Shown one piece after another: positions 62,210 to 64,000 of a stretch of DNA of 64,000 nucleotides. Where the stretch lies: the NCBI RefSeq assembly GCF_014205685.1, contig NZ_JACIIU010000005.1, positions 97,466-161,465 on the forward strand, in the 5' to 3' direction. The first letter of the stretch is position 1. Each line of letters opens with the position of its first letter. The DNA is from Paenochrobactrum gallinarii (GTDB lineage Bacteria > Pseudomonadota > Alphaproteobacteria > Rhizobiales > Rhizobiaceae). Below the pieces are notes generated by a model. It saw nothing but the letters and a program-made list of their open reading frames with translations. It was not told the origin of the DNA and ran no database searches. The translations under genes were made by a program, and so were the position numbers.

Positions 62210-63250
62210 ATGCAAAAGTCTGCATTAATGCTGTTAGCCTGTCTGGTACTTGGCGCCATTTTTGGTTTTCTGGATGTCAGCAGTATTATAGCTGATCAGG
62301 GCTTGAGCAATGTTACCGGCTACGGAATTGGTGCTGCAGCAGTAACTATTCTTGGTATTGCGGGATTGATACGCCTGCCATGGGTTATTGCGGGCGCGGT
62401 TCTCAACGGCTTACTCATTGCGGCTTTTGCCTATTTTGCATCCAACGGTATTCTAACGGGTGAATTTACGGGGCAAACGGTGGTCCCCACACCGCTTTTG
62501 ATGATCATTTTGCTGCCGCTGCCTTTTTGGGTTTCTTATGCGCAGACCCGTCATTTTGATTATGCAATCGTCTATCAGTCCGCATGGAACATTTGCTGGC
62601 GCGTCTTCGGAGCGCTTGCCAGCCTGTTTTGGGTCGCTATTTATTCCACAGCCTCGGGCATCGGCACAGATATTGTCGATCCGGAACTGATGCGCTTTAT
62701 TCCGTGGCTCATTGGCGGCGCGATAGCTGGTGTGGTTGCCATATTAACAGATCGGCTCGAGCCGTCTTTTATCTCGCCAAGATCGCGGTTCATTGCGCAT
62801 CTGATAGGGCCGCAACTTCTGTTGCCGCTCATGGCAATGATGATGCTGATTGTGTTTTTTGGCACAGAAACGGACAATGACTCCCAATTTTCGATCAGCC
62901 TCACTCTATGGGCCATGCTCAGCTGGTCAATCATTGCCACTATCATTGCCGAGCGTAATGAAGCAGAGCGTCTGCAAGGTGGTTATGACTGGTTCGGTAA
63001 AATTGCAGTGCTTGCGGTTTTGGCTTTCGGGTTCCTGACTGCATGGCTGCTTTATGGTGATTATCAAAGTTTCGGGCTGGTGCCGGTTGATGTCACATTC
63101 ATTTACCTGACAGCCATCGGGCTTATCTATGGTTTTGCCTATCTGTGGGCGCTAACCGGCGGAGCAGCATGGGCACAGCGTTTACGCTGCATCAATCGTG
63201 AGCGCGACGAACACCCCACCTTTTCTTTTGTGAATGATGCCGCGAGATAA
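62210..63250 (+). CDS. Polytopic membrane protein (DUF4153-like)
   Basis: 346 residues and about nine to ten membrane segments, with FGFLDVSSIIADQGLSN after helix 1 and RLEPSFISPRSRFIAHLIGPQLLLPL in the middle. The pattern of paired helices and the FWVAIYSTASGIG loop recall DUF4153 proteins, which have no known function; this is a weak assignment. The C-terminal 25 residues are charged (NREREDEH-like). IS66 tnpA starts only 28 bases after its stop. Confidence 0.65.
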   Translation: MQKSALMLLACLVLGAIFGFLDVSSIIADQGLSNVTGYGIGAAAVTILGIAGLIRLPWVIAGAVLNGLLIAAFAYFASNGILTGEFTGQTVVPTPLLMIILLPLPFWVSYAQTRHFDYAIVYQSAWNICWRVFGALASLFWVAIYSTASGIGTDIVDPELMRFIPWLIGGAIAGVVAILTDRLEPSFISPRSRFIAHLIGPQLLLPLMAMMMLIVFFGTETDNDSQFSISLTLWAMLSWSIIATIIAERNEAERLQGGYDWFGKIAVLAVLAFGFLTAWLLYGDYQSFGLVPVDVTFIYLTAIGLIYGFAYLWALTGGAAWAQRLRCINRERDEHPTFSFVNDAAR

Positions 63251-63278
63251 GCTCTTTCATTGAAAGGAGCGGACCGGG

Positions 63279-63737
63279 ATGATTGGAGATCGCGCTGATG
63301 CCATGCTTGAAGGCATGGATGAAGCCAGGCATGAGGGAAAGTATCGTCGGATCGAGGTGATTACCGGCCGGCGGCAGCGGCGGAATTGGACTGATGAGGA
63401 GAAGGCACGGATCCTAGCGGAAAGCGCGGAACCTGATGTGAACATCTCGGCCGTTGCCCGGCGCTGGGGCGTCAATCGCGGCTTGCTGAACGTCTGGCGC
63501 CGGGACGCTGGGCTGACCTCTCAACGATCTGGGAGGTCCGGTGCGCAGCAAGCGATGTTCGTGCCGGTGACGGTAGTTGGCGATCGAACGCCGCCTCCAG
63601 GCTCGCCGTCAGATGTCGCCCACTTTGCCGCGGGTCGAATTGAGATCGAGATTGCTGGCGCGCGCATGACGGTTATCGGCCCGGTAGCGCCTGAACTGGC
63701 GCAAGCGATGGTGACGGCCTTGCGAGGTCGCCGGTGA
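63279..63737 (+). CDS. tnpA: IS66-family accessory protein TnpA
   Basis: 152 residues. An N-terminal HTH like those of IS66 first ORFs: RRNWTDEEKARILAESAEPD followed by NISAVARRWGVNRGLLNVWRRD. The C-terminal half, with GRIEIEIAGARMTVIGPVAPELA, is typical of IS66 TnpA. AAGGAGCG lies upstream of the ATG. It overlaps tnpB by four bases (GTGA). GC is clearly higher than in the preceding gene. The left end of the element could not be located: there are only 28 bases before the previous gene's stop. Confidence 0.88.
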   Translation: MIGDRADAMLEGMDEARHEGKYRRIEVITGRRQRRNWTDEEKARILAESAEPDVNISAVARRWGVNRGLLNVWRRDAGLTSQRSGRSGAQQAMFVPVTVVGDRTPPPGSPSDVAHFAAGRIEIEIAGARMTVIGPVAPELAQAMVTALRGRR

Positions 63738-64000
63738 TCGGAGTTTCGCCGAGTGGCGTGAAGATCATGGTGGCGACGCAACCGGTCGACTTCCGGCGCG
63801 GCATGAATGGCCTTGTGGCTTTGGTGGCGTCAGCGCTCGCGGCCGATCCCTATTGTGGCGACGTGTTCGTGTTCCGCGCCAAGCGTCTGGATCGACTTCG
63901 CTGCATTTACTGGGATGGGTCAGGCATGATCCTGGCGACAAAGTGGTTGGAGAGCGGAAAGTTTGTTTGGCCCCCGATCCGCGATGGTGCGATGCAGATG
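63734..64000 (+). CDS. tnpB: IS66-family TnpB (Orf2), partial
   Basis: 89 codons are visible, running off the right edge from a GTG at 63734. VATQPVDFRRGMNGLVALV, DVFVFRAKRLDRLRCIYWDG and TKWLESGKFVWP are hallmarks of IS66 Orf2 (PF05717), the 'IS66 Orf2-like' accessory protein required for transposition. The DDE transposase TnpC should follow outside the window. Confidence 0.9.
   Translation, partial: MIGVSPSGVKIMVATQPVDFRRGMNGLVALVASALAADPYCGDVFVFRAKRLDRLRCIYWDGSGMILATKWLESGKFVWPPIRDGAMQM

Overview
The window looks like chromosome of an alphaproteobacterium of the Hyphomicrobiales (Rhizobiales), plausibly near the Brucella/Ochrobactrum group. Pointers are the short-form phosphatidylserine decarboxylase, the hmuTUV-type iron importer, two sites matching the TGA-N9-TCA iron-responsive (IRO) box of RirA, many solute-uptake operons and moderate GC (about half by eye). 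The genus is inference; no rRNA or tRNA gene was seen.

Layout. 1-11.2 kb (minus): a long operon with a five-part branched-chain-amino-acid-type ABC importer, a GMC flavin dehydrogenase, 3-hydroxyisobutyrate dehydrogenase, acetoacetyl-CoA synthetase and 3-hydroxybutyrate dehydrogenase, followed by a second Tat-exported binding protein cut by the window edge. A divergent LysR gene is split by a frameshift in a C6 run. 12.5-13.4 kb: ogt and a C-terminal superoxide dismutase remnant. 13.5-19.3 kb (minus): LacI regulator, polar-amino-acid-type ABC importer, 2-hydroxyacid dehydrogenase and PfkB kinase; together they resemble 2-ketogluconate (kgu) catabolism. 19.5-22.6 kb: a VOC protein, a LysE exporter with AraC regulator, and psd. 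22.7-34.1 kb: 5-oxoprolinase divergent from a MarR-type regulator, a dipeptide ABC importer and an M14 peptidase. 34.3-36.9 kb: an NCS2 permease, then a 1.3 kb decayed stretch holding an apparent sigma-factor remnant and a 15-bp inverted repeat containing an IRO box. 36.9-45.5 kb: siderophore-interacting protein, then (minus) fecI-fecR-TonB receptor-hmuTUV-methyltransferase. 45.7-52.1 kb: a second dipeptide importer with an M19 dipeptidase.

52.1-64 kb is accessory in character. A truncated IS5-type transposase is followed by a higher-GC block (about 53.1-60.6 kb). This block encodes a cysteine-free molybdopterin-oxidoreductase-fold secreted protein, a histidine kinase and a response regulator. 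Divergent from these lies a tightly coupled set: polytopic membrane protein, secreted VWA protein with four near-identical 88-residue repeats, SH3-type secreted protein and lipoprotein. This set is the best candidate for an undescribed envelope-associated system. GC drops right after the lipoprotein; small secreted proteins and a polytopic membrane protein follow, and an IS66 element (tnpA, partial tnpB) runs off the right edge.

Functionally most of the window is uptake plus first-step catabolism: hydroxy and ketone acids, sugar acids, peptides and pyroglutamate, and iron. Each unit has its own regulator or operator-like palindrome. Several binding-protein or receptor genes are followed by intercistronic hairpins that probably set unequal expression within operons. 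Assignments are from reading motifs; no database search was run.
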